From: CBDCGJ01 sp965216645
GTDB taxonomy: Bacteria > Pseudomonadota > Alphaproteobacteria > GCA-2731375
Direction of reading: 5' to 3'
Length of the DNA stretch: 64,000 nt
NCBI GenBank assembly: GCA_965216645.1
Contig: CBDCGJ010000042.1
Coordinates: 1-64,000 of the forward strand
Positions 29,207 to 38,574 of the stretch are shown here, in pieces. The first letter of the stretch is position 1, and each line of letters begins with the position of its first letter. The position numbers and the translations under genes are program-made. The notes under the pieces are model-generated. The model was given only the letters and a program-made list of their open reading frames with translations, was not told the DNA's origin and did no database searches.

Positions 29207-29656
29207 TTAACCGCCAGTCAGCGCTTTGAGTTCCGCCTCGAATTCCGGCCAAGGTTGGCGTTTCATTGCTCTGCATTCGGCCCACATGCGGCGGCCGCTT
29301 TCAATATAGTGCACCACAGTATTCCGATTGATCAAAAACGCGCGATAGATTCGGACTCGACCGGGCAGTAGGACTCTTTCGGCGATATAGCTGACGCAGA
29401 CAAACCAGCCCGAATGGTGCTTCGGTAGAAACAATGTCCGTTCCCGTGTCCGCGCCTTCACCGGTTCAGATACTTCCCATCCACCGAAATGCTCGAACTC
29501 GATTCGGTTTGCAGCGACATATCGAAGGACGATCGTTTTGTAATCGGCTGGATAGGGGCCCAATTCGGCGTCGGTCAAGGGTGGTCGGGCGCAGCCGCCG
29601 AAGACGGAAAAACATAAAACGCAAAAGGCCATCAGGATCGGAAATTTCAATGCCAT
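29207..29656 (-). CDS. lipoprotein of unknown function
   Basis: 149 residues from ATG 29656. The lipoprotein signal 'FPILMAFCVLCFSVFGGC' has the lipobox Cys at ~residue 22. The mature part has 'YPADYKTIVLRYVAANRIEF' and 'GRVRIYRAFLINRNTVVHYI', an alternating pattern typical of small beta-rich lipoproteins, and no catalytic motif. An in-frame start at 29698 lacks a ribosome-binding site. Confidence 0.65.
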   Translation of the reverse strand: MALKFPILMAFCVLCFSVFGGCARPPLTDAELGPYPADYKTIVLRYVAANRIEFEHFGGWEVSEPVKARTRERTLFLPKHHSGWFVCVSYIAERVLLPGRVRIYRAFLINRNTVVHYIESGRRMWAECRAMKRQPWPEFEAELKALTGG

Positions 29657-29698
29657 AACGCGGTACCATCTACATAAAATCAATTTCGAGAATGGCAT

Positions 29699-30063
29699 TA
29701 CGCTAGCATGGCGCCGCGCTGTATTCCACTCATGTTGCTAAGTGGTGGAGCATGTGGGCCAAAGCATCCGATTTCAATATCCCGGACAAGAATGTCTTTC
29801 CATTCTATGCGAGCAACTTTCTACCTGCTTGGACGCTCTGTTTTGTCAAAGCCTATTGAAGACGGCGATTAATCGCCCGCGATAACCTTTCATGACGACT
29901 TACTAACCATTTGTTTAGGCTTTTTGCATATTTACCTATGACAGGGTTTCTTTTGATCTGTATTGGCGGAAGGGACCTCATGTAGTGGGGCGAGACGGAT
30001 CATGAACGCATTGCGATTCGGGCCCATTGGAGTCAATTGATTCATTAGGTTCGATTTTCGCAC
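29699..30063. other. intergenic stretch, nothing recognised
   Basis: 365 bases upstream of the histidine kinase gene and of the divergent lipoprotein. No supported gene on either strand, no strong hairpin. Presumably holds both promoters. Confidence 0.5.
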
Positions 30064-31443
30064 GTGTCCTTACCCAAATTACATCCTGTCCGATTGAACG
30101 ACCTGATCCGCCTGCGGCGGGACGGCGAGCGTTTGAGCGGGCGGGAGTTGGTGCGGGTGGCCACGGTCACTCATGTGCTGCCGCTGCTCGGGTCCGTCGG
30201 CATCGCCATTACCGTGGCGTTCTGGAACGAGCCTTATCTGGCCGACACGGCGAGCCGGGTGACCTCGATCCTCGCCATTCTCATCACGCTGGTCACGCCG
30301 ATCTTCTACGTCCTGTTCCGCGACGTGCGCGCCATCGGCGTGATGTTGGTTCTGGCCATGGTGGCCGTCCTGACCGGCGGCAGTTTCGCGGCGGACGGAA
30401 TCCGCGCCCCTCAGGTCATCGTGCTGGCACAGATGCCGCTTTGGGCCGCCCTGTTCGACGGCAAGCGCGGTGCGATTGTGACCATGGTCATGGTTTATGC
30501 CGCGCTGGGCTTTCTCTATTTCTCGGTCGACGCGGGCGCAATTAGCAACATCGCCCATGTTTCCAACCTGTTCGACGTGGCGTTGATCGTCGCTTGCGTG
30601 GCCAACGGCACGGTGATCATCATTGTCGTCGTCAACGACTATGTCGAGCGGGACCTGGAGAAGGAGCGCCGACAGGCCTTCAAAGCCAACCGGGCGAAGT
30701 CGGATTTCCTGACCTCCATGAGCCACGAGTTGCGCACGCCGCTGAACGCCATTATCGGCTTCGCCCAGATGCTGAAAGTCTACGATCCGGAGACCCAGCG
30801 CCGGGAAGTGGCGGATGCCTCCGACCAGGTCATGCATGCCGGCATGCATCTACTTGGCATGATCGAGGACCTGCTGGATCTGACCACCCTCGAGGCCGGG
30901 CGGATGAACTTCGACCTCGAGCGTTTGCCGCCCGAGACGGTGTTCGACGAGGCGCTACCGCTGATCCGGCATATGGCGGTGAGCCGGGACATCTCTCTGA
31001 TCGACAAGGGCAATGCGGACGCCATTCTGGAGATCGACCGCAAGCGGCTGCGCCAGGCTCTGGTCAACCTTCTCTCGAACGCGATCAAATACAATCGGCC
31101 GGGCGGTTGGGTCGCCTATGGCAGCCGCTTGGCGGAGAGCGGTGCCGTCCAGTTCTTCGTCGCCGACAACGGTATCGGCATCGCCACGGAAAGTCAGGAT
31201 CAGGTCTTCCATCAGTTCCGCCGTCTGCATATGAGCGAACATAGCGCCGAGGGCGTGGGGATCGGCCTCTATTTCACCAAACAGCTGGTCGAGGCCATGG
31301 GCGGTCGGGTCTGGTTCGACAGTACCGATGGCGAGGGCAGTTGTTTCTATCTCGAATTTCCCGTCGCCGCCGAGGCGGGGCCGCGCATCACCGGGCAAAT
31401 CCGCGCCGGCGCCGGCGCCATAACACGAAACACCGCCGCGTGA
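30064..31443 (+). CDS. membrane sensor histidine kinase
   Basis: 459 residues from a GTG start. Six or so hydrophobic segments occupy residues ~35-190. The HisKA domain has the phospho-acceptor His221 in 'TSMSHELRTPLNAIIGFAQ'. The ATPase domain has N box 'LVNLLSNAIKYNRPGG', G1 'VADNGIGIATES' and G2 'AEGVGIGLYFTKQL'. No response regulator is adjacent, so it is an orphan kinase; the signal is unknown. Confidence 0.93.
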   Translation: MSLPKLHPVRLNDLIRLRRDGERLSGRELVRVATVTHVLPLLGSVGIAITVAFWNEPYLADTASRVTSILAILITLVTPIFYVLFRDVRAIGVMLVLAMVAVLTGGSFAADGIRAPQVIVLAQMPLWAALFDGKRGAIVTMVMVYAALGFLYFSVDAGAISNIAHVSNLFDVALIVACVANGTVIIIVVVNDYVERDLEKERRQAFKANRAKSDFLTSMSHELRTPLNAIIGFAQMLKVYDPETQRREVADASDQVMHAGMHLLGMIEDLLDLTTLEAGRMNFDLERLPPETVFDEALPLIRHMAVSRDISLIDKGNADAILEIDRKRLRQALVNLLSNAIKYNRPGGWVAYGSRLAESGAVQFFVADNGIGIATESQDQVFHQFRRLHMSEHSAEGVGIGLYFTKQLVEAMGGRVWFDSTDGEGSCFYLEFPVAAEAGPRITGQIRAGAGAITRNTAA

Positions 31444-31454
31444 CGTAAACACGA

Positions 31455-31994
31455 TTAGGACACCGGCTCCTTCTGTTGAGTGCAGCCCGATACGAAGAGC
31501 TGCAGGGCGATATAGGTCCTCGGGCCCTGGAAATAGGCGACATTGATCTTATGCGGCCCAGGGTCGAGATCCACCGTGGCGCGTTCGGACCGGGTCGGAT
31601 GGACGCCGTCATTATCGATCACCAGCCGATCGTCGATATAGAGCTTCGCACCATCGTCGCTCGACAGGCGGAAGCTGCAGGGCGCGGTGCCGTCAACCTC
31701 CAGTACGCCATGGAAGTCGATGGCGAACCATTCGACCCTGCCCGCCACGCCGGGAAAGCCGTCCGTATAGTTCCGTTGCGCCACGTCGAGCGCCGGAAGA
31801 GTAAGCGTGCCCAGGGCGGCCAGCCTAGCGAAATCAGGCAACTTGCGGCTCCATTCAGGCAGGGCATAGACCGTGCCTTGGAAACCGCCCTTAATGTTAA
31901 GCACACGCTCGTCCGCTGGCTGCGCCGACATGGTACCGGCACCGAACGCAAGCGCCGACATAAGACATAAGCAAAAACGGCAAACCCTCGACAT
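31455..31994 (-). CDS. secreted PA14-domain protein
   Basis: 179 residues. A signal peptide ('FCLCLMSALAFGAGTMSA') is followed by a PA14 fold: 'WFAIDFHGVLEVDGTAPCSF', 'LSSDDGAKLYIDDRLVIDND' and 'VDLDPGPHKINVAYFQGP'. PA14 domains usually bind carbohydrate. Standing alone with no enzyme domain is uncommon. Convergent with the kinase gene, 11 bases apart. Confidence 0.85.
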   Translation of the reverse strand: MSRVCRFCLCLMSALAFGAGTMSAQPADERVLNIKGGFQGTVYALPEWSRKLPDFARLAALGTLTLPALDVAQRNYTDGFPGVAGRVEWFAIDFHGVLEVDGTAPCSFRLSSDDGAKLYIDDRLVIDNDGVHPTRSERATVDLDPGPHKINVAYFQGPRTYIALQLFVSGCTQQKEPVS

Positions 31995-32174
31995 ACCAGG
32001 TCACCTTTTGTCGTCTGAGTAGGTTGTTGGGACGCCATATTACGCCACGAATTCGGGCGAGATCATGACCAATGCTGTCGATACCTAAGCAAGGCCTGTT
32101 GGATATCCGAATTCGTGGCCTCAGGTTAGAGAGGGGCGACCAGCTTCGATCCCGGGATAAACGCCAAACAACAT

Positions 32175-32849
32175 CTAATCCCGTTCCGCAGTTTTCGCGC
32201 GCTGTCCGTCCGGGCCGGGATTGCCGTGGGCGGCGAGCCAGTCGGCCGGGTCCCAGCGGGGCAAGGCGAAGGTCTCGCCGAGGGGCGCATACTTGTCGGC
32301 ATAGAGGCGGCCGACAATGTCGTAGCGGTCGAGATTGAGATAGAGCCGCTCCGGATCGATCAAGCCGTCGCGGGCATGCATGGTGAGGATTTCGCCGACC
32401 ACCAAATCACGCTCTCCGCTCAATTGCAGGGTGACCGTACGCCGGCATTCGAAGGCGACGGGCGCTTCGCCGATGCGCGGCGGCGCCACCAATCGACTGG
32501 CGACCGAGGTGAAGCCGGCAAGCGCGAACTCGTCGAATTCCGGATCGAAATCGACAGCGCAAATATTCATGCCCTCGGCAAGCGCCATGTCGACCAAGTT
32601 GACCACGAATTCCCCGGTTTCCCGGATCAGGCGGGATGTGTCTTTGTAGGCGCCGTCTTCCCGGCGCTGCACGCCGATCACGCAGGTCGCGGGGTTTTCG
32701 GCGAAGACGTTGAAGAAGCTGTAGGGCGCCGCGTTCAGGGTGCCGTCTTCGTCGATCGTTGAGACCAAGGCAATCGGCCGGGGGATTACCGTGGCGCTCA
32801 TGAGTTTGTAGCGGTCTTTGGGCGAAAGCTTGCTGAAATCGAATTCCAT
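32175..32849 (-). CDS. flavin reductase-like (FMN-binding split barrel) protein
   Basis: 224 residues from ATG 32849 (GGAGACC upstream). 'ATVIPRPIALVSTIDEDGTL', 'NAAPYSFFNVFAENPATCVI' and 'KDTSRLIRETGEFVVNLVD' are typical of the flavin reductase-like family (PF01613). Members bind FMN or reduce flavins for monooxygenases; the substrate here is unknown. Confidence 0.9.
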   Translation of the reverse strand: MEFDFSKLSPKDRYKLMSATVIPRPIALVSTIDEDGTLNAAPYSFFNVFAENPATCVIGVQRREDGAYKDTSRLIRETGEFVVNLVDMALAEGMNICAVDFDPEFDEFALAGFTSVASRLVAPPRIGEAPVAFECRRTVTLQLSGERDLVVGEILTMHARDGLIDPERLYLNLDRYDIVGRLYADKYAPLGETFALPRWDPADWLAAHGNPGPDGQRAKTAERD

Positions 32850-32940
32850 GGGGTCTCCCTTCGCCGGCGATCCTGGCCCGGTTGGCGTGCCGGGGCAAGT
32901 AAGGGTCAACACGGATCGGGTTCGGCGCTAGACTGGTGTC

Positions 32941-33375
32941 ATGGCCAAATATCAGAACAAGACCCAACCGACCGGCGTCGATTCGAGAGATTTCATTGCC
33001 TCTGTGGAGCCGGTCCGGCGGCGGGAGGAGGGGCTGGTACTGCTCGACTTCTTCGACCGGGTTACCGGCATGCCGGCGGTCATGTGGGGGCCATCGATCG
33101 TCGGTTTCGGCCGCTACCGCTACAAATACAAAAGCGGTCATGGCGGCGAATGGCCGCTGACCGGGTTCAGCCCCCGCAAGGCGGGGATGACGGTCTATGT
33201 CATGTCCGGCTTTTCCGACAAGACCGCACTGCTCGCCAAGCTCGGCAAACACCGGCACAGCAAAAGCTGCCTCTATCTCAACAAACTCGCCGACATCGAT
33301 CTCGACGTTCTGCATCACATCGTTGACGCCGATCTGGCCTGGATGCGGGAACGGTATGAGACCTGGGAAAAGTAG
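32941..33375 (+). CDS. DUF1801 protein
   Basis: 144 residues. 'MWGPSIVGFGRYRYKYKSG', 'GFSPRKAGMTVYVMSGF' and 'LGKHRHSKSCLYLNKLADID' match the DUF1801 (YdhG-like) family, small cytoplasmic proteins of unknown activity. Divergent from the flavin reductase gene with 91 bases between starts. Confidence 0.88.
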   Translation: MAKYQNKTQPTGVDSRDFIASVEPVRRREEGLVLLDFFDRVTGMPAVMWGPSIVGFGRYRYKYKSGHGGEWPLTGFSPRKAGMTVYVMSGFSDKTALLAKLGKHRHSKSCLYLNKLADIDLDVLHHIVDADLAWMRERYETWEK

Positions 33376-33405
33376 AGAGCGATCCGATGGCCAATCCCAT
33401 AGCGG

Positions 33406-34275
33406 TTAGGTGCCTCTGTCCTTTTGGTCCGCAAGCAGTTTCTTCACGTGGTCCAACTCCATCTGCAAGGTATCGAAGCGCGACAGCAGTATATCCACCT
33501 CTTGGGCGGTGAATTCCTTGATTTCGCCCACATCTTCCCGCCGGGGTTTTAGCTGGGACGACTGCATGGCGTCGACGATGATGCCGATGAACAGGTTCAG
33601 CACGGCGAAACTGGTGATGATAATGAAGGGCACGAAGAAAACCCAAGCCCAGGGGAAAAACTCCATGGTTGGGCGGACGATCCCCATCGACCAGCTTTCC
33701 AACGTCATGATCTGGAACAGCGAATAGGCCGAGGCGCCGACATTGCCGAACCATTCCTGCAGGTTCGGGTCTGGATGCTGGCCGAACAGCTTGGTCGCCA
33801 ACACGGCGGAGACATAGAACACCAGTCCCAACACACCGATGACGGATAGCATGCCCGGAATCGATTGGCCGATGGCCGTGATCACCCGGTTCAGCTGCGG
33901 CACCACGCTTAACAGCCGCAGGATACGCAGGATGCGTAACGCCCGCAGGATCGAAAGAGCACCGCTGGCCGGCAGCCAGGCAATGGTGACGATAGCGAAG
34001 TCGAATAGGTTCCAGCCGGAGCGGAAAAAGCCGAGCCGGAAGGCATAGAGCTTGGCCGAGATCTCGAGGGTGAACAGAACCAGGATCACACGGTCGATCC
34101 AATGGAGCAGCGTGCCGTATCGGGCGACGATGTCCTTATCGGTCTCAAACCCTAAGGTCACCGCGTTGACCAGGATGAGTGTTGTGATCGCCACGGTGCA
34201 GCCGCGGCTTTCGACGAACCCGGCCAGCCATCGGCGGTCGAAGCCGCCGGTTTTGATATCTTTTGCTTCTGTCAT
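33406..34275 (-). CDS. voltage-gated sodium channel (NaChBac/NavAb type)
   Basis: 289 residues, one six-helix channel subunit that forms a tetramer. The S4 voltage sensor has regularly spaced arginines ('LRALRILRILRLLSVVPQ'). The pore has the selectivity filter 'TLESWSM', the same as NavAb. S6 is 'FAVLNLFIGIIVDAMQSS', followed by an acidic neck and a C-terminal coiled coil ('DILLSRFDTLQMELDHVKKL'). Start at 34275 has AAGGA 5 bases upstream. Such channels in marine bacteria are linked to motility and pH/Na+ homeostasis. Confidence 0.96.
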   Translation of the reverse strand: MTEAKDIKTGGFDRRWLAGFVESRGCTVAITTLILVNAVTLGFETDKDIVARYGTLLHWIDRVILVLFTLEISAKLYAFRLGFFRSGWNLFDFAIVTIAWLPASGALSILRALRILRILRLLSVVPQLNRVITAIGQSIPGMLSVIGVLGLVFYVSAVLATKLFGQHPDPNLQEWFGNVGASAYSLFQIMTLESWSMGIVRPTMEFFPWAWVFFVPFIIITSFAVLNLFIGIIVDAMQSSQLKPRREDVGEIKEFTAQEVDILLSRFDTLQMELDHVKKLLADQKDRGT

Positions 34276-34359
34276 AGTCCTTTCCGGCAACGCGTCAAAC
34301 TGCACTGAATATGGCGTTGAAGGGCGAGGGGTAAAGTCGTTTTCCAGTAAATGTCGGGA

Positions 34360-34950
34360 TTAGTCGACTCGCATGCGGTGAGTCAGCCAATCCTGCTTCG
34401 TCAACCGCCAGATTTCCTGCTCCGTATATGCCGGATCGACATATTCGGCGGGTTCGCGCCGGAGGAAGCTGGCACCGGTCTTTTCCTTGATACGGCCGGA
34501 GCGCTGGTTGCCGAAAGCGTTGGCGAATATCAGCTCTTCGAAGCCGAGCGGACCGAAGGCGTGATCCATCACCGGCTCGACAGCCTCCGTCATATAGCCT
34601 TTACCCCAGTGCTGTCGCGACAGCCAAAAGCCGCGATGTTCCGGTCGACCGTCGCGCCAAAGATCGACCAGTCCGATGATCTCCGCTGGGTTTTCTTTCA
34701 GAAATATGCCCCAAGCCCAGCGGTCGTTACCCTGGTTCGGCAAGATAACGTTGCAGAGGAACTGCCGCGCGCCGTCGGGCGGGTAGGGCCAGGAAATATG
34801 GGACGCCAGATGACGGATCACCTCGTAATCCGCGAAATGCCGTTGATATGATGCGGCGTCGGCCAATGTCGGCCGCCGAAGAATGAGGCGCTCGGTGCTG
34901 AAGGTCGGGACGCCCCGCTCCTCCGCCCCGTCCGCCGATTTGTTGTCCAT
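34360..34950 (-). CDS. GNAT acetyltransferase, RimJ/RimL type
   Basis: 196 residues. 'FSTERLILRRPTLADAASYQ' is the usual start; acetyl-CoA binding is in 'WLSRQHWGKGYMTEAVEPV' and 'NAFGNQRSGRIKEKTGASFL'. N-acetylates a protein N terminus or small molecule. Start at ATG 34950; weak ribosome-binding site. Confidence 0.9.
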   Translation of the reverse strand: MDNKSADGAEERGVPTFSTERLILRRPTLADAASYQRHFADYEVIRHLASHISWPYPPDGARQFLCNVILPNQGNDRWAWGIFLKENPAEIIGLVDLWRDGRPEHRGFWLSRQHWGKGYMTEAVEPVMDHAFGPLGFEELIFANAFGNQRSGRIKEKTGASFLRREPAEYVDPAYTEQEIWRLTKQDWLTHRMRVD

Positions 34951-35322
34951 CTCGTGCTGTTCCGTTCCAACTATAGGTATGCGTACTCGGTTAACTAGTA
35001 TTTGATAGATGAGTCGAATTTGATTGAAAATCCCAAAATACAAACGACCGATAGCATTTTATTATGGTTAATTTGAGCATAGTTCCACAGTTTACTCAAA
35101 AATAATGCCATTTTGAGGGACGATATTCCAAAAATTGTTTAGATTCAGATTGACCCATGACAGTCTGCTTCCTAAATTTACACCAATAATTAAAATTTAT
35201 GTGAAATTGTATGGAGTCCAACGGTTTGGTTGCATTTGAATTTAAAGAACCAACGACTCCACAAAAACGATCGTTTGATATCAAATCAGATTTGTGACCG
35301 CCAAGGAAATTAAGACATATCA

Positions 35323-35685
35323 ATGGATACCAAAAGTTCGACAGCATTGGAAAGGCGTCGAGAGAGGAGAGAGCGGACTCTGAAATCAGGCAAAGTCTGG
35401 TTCAATCGAAACCAGAACGTTTTGGATTGCCAAGTCCGCGACATGTCCGAATTGGGTGCGCGCGTCAAATTCGGCATTCCGTTCCTCTGTCCCGAACGGG
35501 TTTCCCTCTATCTACCCGATGACGACATGCGGGGCGAGATCCGGGACTGCGAGATCAAGTGGAACCGAGGCGGAGAGGTGGGGCTCGTGTATATGTCGAA
35601 CGCACAACATGTTCGTCTGATCGACGTGCCCAAAGTTCGCACCAACGCGTTATGGGCGCCGCCGGATTTGACGTCTACGGCTTGA
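35323..35685 (+). CDS. PilZ domain protein 1
   Basis: 120 residues. The c-di-GMP-binding motifs of PilZ are seen: Arg-rich 'RRRERRERTLKSG' then 'CQVRDMSELGARVKF' (D/NxSxxG). No other domain. Closely similar to the two PilZ proteins at 37152 and 37640, sharing 'LKSGKVWFN', 'CQVR(D/N)MS' and 'LxDVPK'. Receives c-di-GMP signals; output partner unknown. Confidence 0.88.
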   Translation: MDTKSSTALERRRERRERTLKSGKVWFNRNQNVLDCQVRDMSELGARVKFGIPFLCPERVSLYLPDDDMRGEIRDCEIKWNRGGEVGLVYMSNAQHVRLIDVPKVRTNALWAPPDLTSTA

Positions 35686-35806
35686 GCTGAGTTTGCCGAG
35701 TTCGGCATCTCATGAAGCATTTCTATCCGCCAACCGGCGCATCTATAATGGCCCGATCGTCGGCGACATTGCTTGACGAGATTTCAGGTTCCCTTTTCGG
35801 TCCCGT

Positions 35807-36769
35807 ATGCAACGATATTTGCTCCGCCGTTTGTTGGCGTTTCCGCCGACATTAGTTTTGGCTAGTGCGATTGTGTTTTCGGCCACCCGGGTTATGCCGG
35901 GTAGTTTGGTCGACCTCATCCTAACCGGCAGAGATGGTGAGGCGGCGGACGCGGTCGAGCGGGCGAGACTGGCGCGGGCCCTCGGCCTTGATCAACCGAT
36001 ACCGCTGCAGTTTGTCGATTGGGTTGCCGGGTTCCTGTTGCGCGGCGATCTAGGTATGTCGCTAAGCCATGGGACGCCGGTAATCGTTGAGATCTTACGG
36101 CATCTACCAACAACCTTGGAGTTGGCGGCCCTTTCCTTGCTATTTGCCGTTACCGTCGGGATTGCGACGGGCGTTTTCTCGGCTCGTCGACCGGACAGTC
36201 TGAGCGACAATATCTGTCGCGGCGGCGCGATCCTGGGGTTGGCTGTTCCGGGATTTTGGCTCGGTACCCTTGCGGTGGTGCTGCCATCGATTTGGTGGGG
36301 TTGGCTGCCGCCGTTGGAAGTCGTCAGTTTGTTTGAGGATCCATGGATGAACTTGCAAAAGTTCTTTTTGCCATCGGTCATTCTCGGGCTCAGTTTCGCC
36401 GCCGCAACCGCGCGCATGACGCGCAATATGTTGCTTGACGTTATGGGTGAGGATTTTGTTCGGACTGCTTGGGCAAAAGGTCTAAATGAAAGGGCAATCG
36501 TCTATCGCCACGCCTTGCGGAACGTGATGATCCCTGTGGCATCCTTGTTGGGTATGCAGATACCCGTACTTTTTGGCACAACGGTCATCATCGAAAATAT
36601 TTTTAACATACCGGGCATGGGCACGCTGCTCCTGGACGCGGTGGGCGCGCGTGATTATCCGCTGATCGCCGGTATCGCATTGGTGGTCAGCCTTCTCGTA
36701 ATGATGCTCAATTTGGCCGTCGACCTCAGCTATGGTTTTTTCGATCCGAGGGTCCGCTACGGCGTTTAA
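35807..36769 (+). CDS. ABC transporter permease, DppB/OppB type, orphan
   Basis: 320 residues, six hydrophobic segments. The N-terminal 'YLLRRLLAFPPTLVLASAIV' and the EAA loop 'FVRTAWAKGLNERAIVYRHA' are typical of peptide/nickel transporter permeases. The C terminus ends 'DLSYGFFDPRVRYG', also characteristic. No second permease, ATPase or binding protein lies beside it, so partners must be elsewhere or the system is degraded. Confidence 0.9.
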   Translation: MQRYLLRRLLAFPPTLVLASAIVFSATRVMPGSLVDLILTGRDGEAADAVERARLARALGLDQPIPLQFVDWVAGFLLRGDLGMSLSHGTPVIVEILRHLPTTLELAALSLLFAVTVGIATGVFSARRPDSLSDNICRGGAILGLAVPGFWLGTLAVVLPSIWWGWLPPLEVVSLFEDPWMNLQKFFLPSVILGLSFAAATARMTRNMLLDVMGEDFVRTAWAKGLNERAIVYRHALRNVMIPVASLLGMQIPVLFGTTVIIENIFNIPGMGTLLLDAVGARDYPLIAGIALVVSLLVMMLNLAVDLSYGFFDPRVRYGV

Positions 36770-36820
36770 CCGTCTGGCAATTGCGGGTAACATATGCATC
36801 TGGAATCAGCTCAGGAGGAC

Positions 36821-37120
36821 ATGTCCGTGCAAAAGTATTTCGCACCCTTCTGCGCGGCCGCATTTGCGCTTGCCGTGCTCGCCGGTTGCGCCGGCAATCC
36901 GAACAGCAGTGTGGCACGGAAGTGCCAACGCGATTTGGATACCGGCTATAAGGAATTGGACTTCGCCAAGTCGAAAGGCTTTTCCGGCACGGTCGCGTGG
37001 AGTAAGGCCGCGAGTTTATTGAGCACGGCTAAAGTGCAACATGAACTGGAGTATTACCAAAGCTGCATCGATAAGGTCCGTAGCGCGCGGCAATATATTA
37101 TCCAGTCGCAACGAAGTTAA
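36821..37120 (+). CDS. small lipoprotein
   Basis: 99 residues from ATG 36821, with AGGAGG 5 bases upstream. The lipobox 'LAVLAGC' places the modified Cys at ~residue 22. The mature part is helical with two more cysteines ('ARKCQRDLDTGYKEL', 'YYQSCIDKVRSARQYI'), resembling small helical lipoproteins with a TPR-like hairpin. Unknown function. 51 bases after the permease gene. Confidence 0.75.
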   Translation: MSVQKYFAPFCAAAFALAVLAGCAGNPNSSVARKCQRDLDTGYKELDFAKSKGFSGTVAWSKAASLLSTAKVQHELEYYQSCIDKVRSARQYIIQSQRS

Positions 37121-37151
37121 GCTGCGCGCCGCCGATTGCGGGAGAATTCCG

Positions 37152-37499
37152 CTAGCTGACCGGCGTCCAAGTTGGCGACATCCAGCCCGCGTCCATGCGG
37201 AATTTGGGAACATCCTCCAAATTGACGAGCTGAGCGTCGGACGAATAACAGAAACCGGCTTCGTTGCCGCGGACCCATTTTGTTTGGCAGCCACGTATAT
37301 TGCCCTGCTTCTCGTCGACCGGCATATAAAGCGCGACGATGTCAGGGCACTCAAAGGGGATTTCGAAACGAACACGCGCACCGCCGTCGGACATATCGCG
37401 TACTTGGCAATTCATCACGCTTTGATTCTCGTTGAACCAAACTTTGCCCGACTTCAACGTGCGACCGCGCCGACTGGATCGGGATTCTTGATTTGTCAT
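37152..37499 (-). CDS. PilZ domain protein 2
   Basis: 115 residues from ATG 37499. 'SRRGRTLKSGKVWFNENQS' and 'CQVRDMSDGGARVRFEIPF' carry the PilZ motifs. The C terminus 'WMSPTWTPV' is shared with PilZ protein 3 ('WMTPTWTPV'), showing a recent tandem duplication. Next gene in the same direction is protein 3, upstream by ~140 bases. Confidence 0.88.
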   Translation of the reverse strand: MTNQESRSSRRGRTLKSGKVWFNENQSVMNCQVRDMSDGGARVRFEIPFECPDIVALYMPVDEKQGNIRGCQTKWVRGNEAGFCYSSDAQLVNLEDVPKFRMDAGWMSPTWTPVS

Positions 37500-37639
37500 T
37501 CTTACCGTTCCAATTTGGTAGCTCAATGTCTTTAGGTTCCGAACGCAAAGCTGTACTTATGCGTCGGAAACAAATCAAATATTATCCGACAATGTGACCT
37601 CGTGTCACTAATTTGTCATTTTGTCCCGAATTCGATGCG

Positions 37640-38002
37640 TCATTCCACCGGGGTCCATGTAGGCGTCATCCATGCCGCGTCCATTTTGTACTTTGGGATG
37701 TCTTCAAGCTTCACGAGCTGAGCGGGAGAGGTGTATCGCAAGCCGGCATCGGTGCCATGCGACCATATAGTCTCGCAACCCCTGATATTGCCCTGTTTCT
37801 CGTCGATGGGAAGATATAGTGCGACACGGTCAGGGCAGTTGAATGGAATTTCGAACCGTACCAATGCGCCAGTTTCCGACATGTTGCGAACCTGGCAATT
37901 CATCACACTTTGGTTTCCGTTGAACCAGACCTTACCGGTTTTCAATGTGCGCGCCCGCCGGTGTCTACGGGCGTCATCCGTGTCTTCGTTGTCGTTTACC
38001 AT
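37640..38002 (-). CDS. PilZ domain protein 3
   Basis: 120 residues from ATG 38002, with AAGGGA 8 bases upstream; the longer open frame to 38230 lacks similarity. Motifs 'RRHRRARTLKTGKVWFNGN' and 'CQVRNMSETGALVRFEIPF'. In the second motif Asp is replaced by Asn, which PilZ domains allow. Paralogue of proteins 1 and 2. Confidence 0.88.
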   Translation of the reverse strand: MVNDNEDTDDARRHRRARTLKTGKVWFNGNQSVMNCQVRNMSETGALVRFEIPFNCPDRVALYLPIDEKQGNIRGCETIWSHGTDAGLRYTSPAQLVKLEDIPKYKMDAAWMTPTWTPVE

Positions 38003-38215
38003 AACGAAAAATCCCTTAGAACCCACATTGTAGGCCGTCGCGTCTAGGCAAATGAGCGCAGTGCGTTCCAGAAGCCGCGCGTGAATCGACACCGATAGAT
38101 TATATCTATGTTGGCCAATATTAAAACTCTCTCGCCATAGCGGTGTCGCAATACAGCCCCATCGACACCGCAATCTTAGTTTAGTCTTCGTTCGAAATAG
38201 CGAAGGGAGGCGATA

Positions 38216-38502
38216 TTGTTCATTGCCCATCAGCCGGCCGGTTATGTGGCTGCGCAGGCTTGTCGGGATAGGTCAATGCGGCTAGCGATCCTGGTGGGAA
38301 GCGTATTGCCGGGCGGATTCATTGGCTGGCGCCGTTTGACGACTGGTCATTGAACCTGGTTACTGTGCCGGCGCTGTATCACTCCCATCAATTGAACTTC
38401 CTGTTGCATTGGACCATGGCGTTGGAAGGGATGAATTGCGCTGTGGCGGTTTGGCTGTTTTTGGTGCGGTACGCGACCGGCCGTCGGCAAGGCGGCAATT
38501 GA
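38216..38502 (+). pseudogene. remnant of a DUF457/YdjM-type membrane hydrolase
   Basis: From a TTG with AGGGAGG upstream, the frame reads 'LFIAHQPAGYVAAQACRDRS', then 'LAILVGSVLPGGF', and stops after 47 codons. A second frame reads 'LVTVPALYHSHQLNFLLHWT' and 'NCAVAVWLFLVRYATGRR'. These fit the start and end of the metal-dependent membrane hydrolases related to YdjM, with most of the middle missing and a frameshift. Confidence 0.45.
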
Positions 38503-38574
38503 CGGCCGCCAGTTTTTGCTTTTAGTAGACGCCTTCGATTGCCGCTTGGCTGGATTTTTGATTGCGAATTCGCC

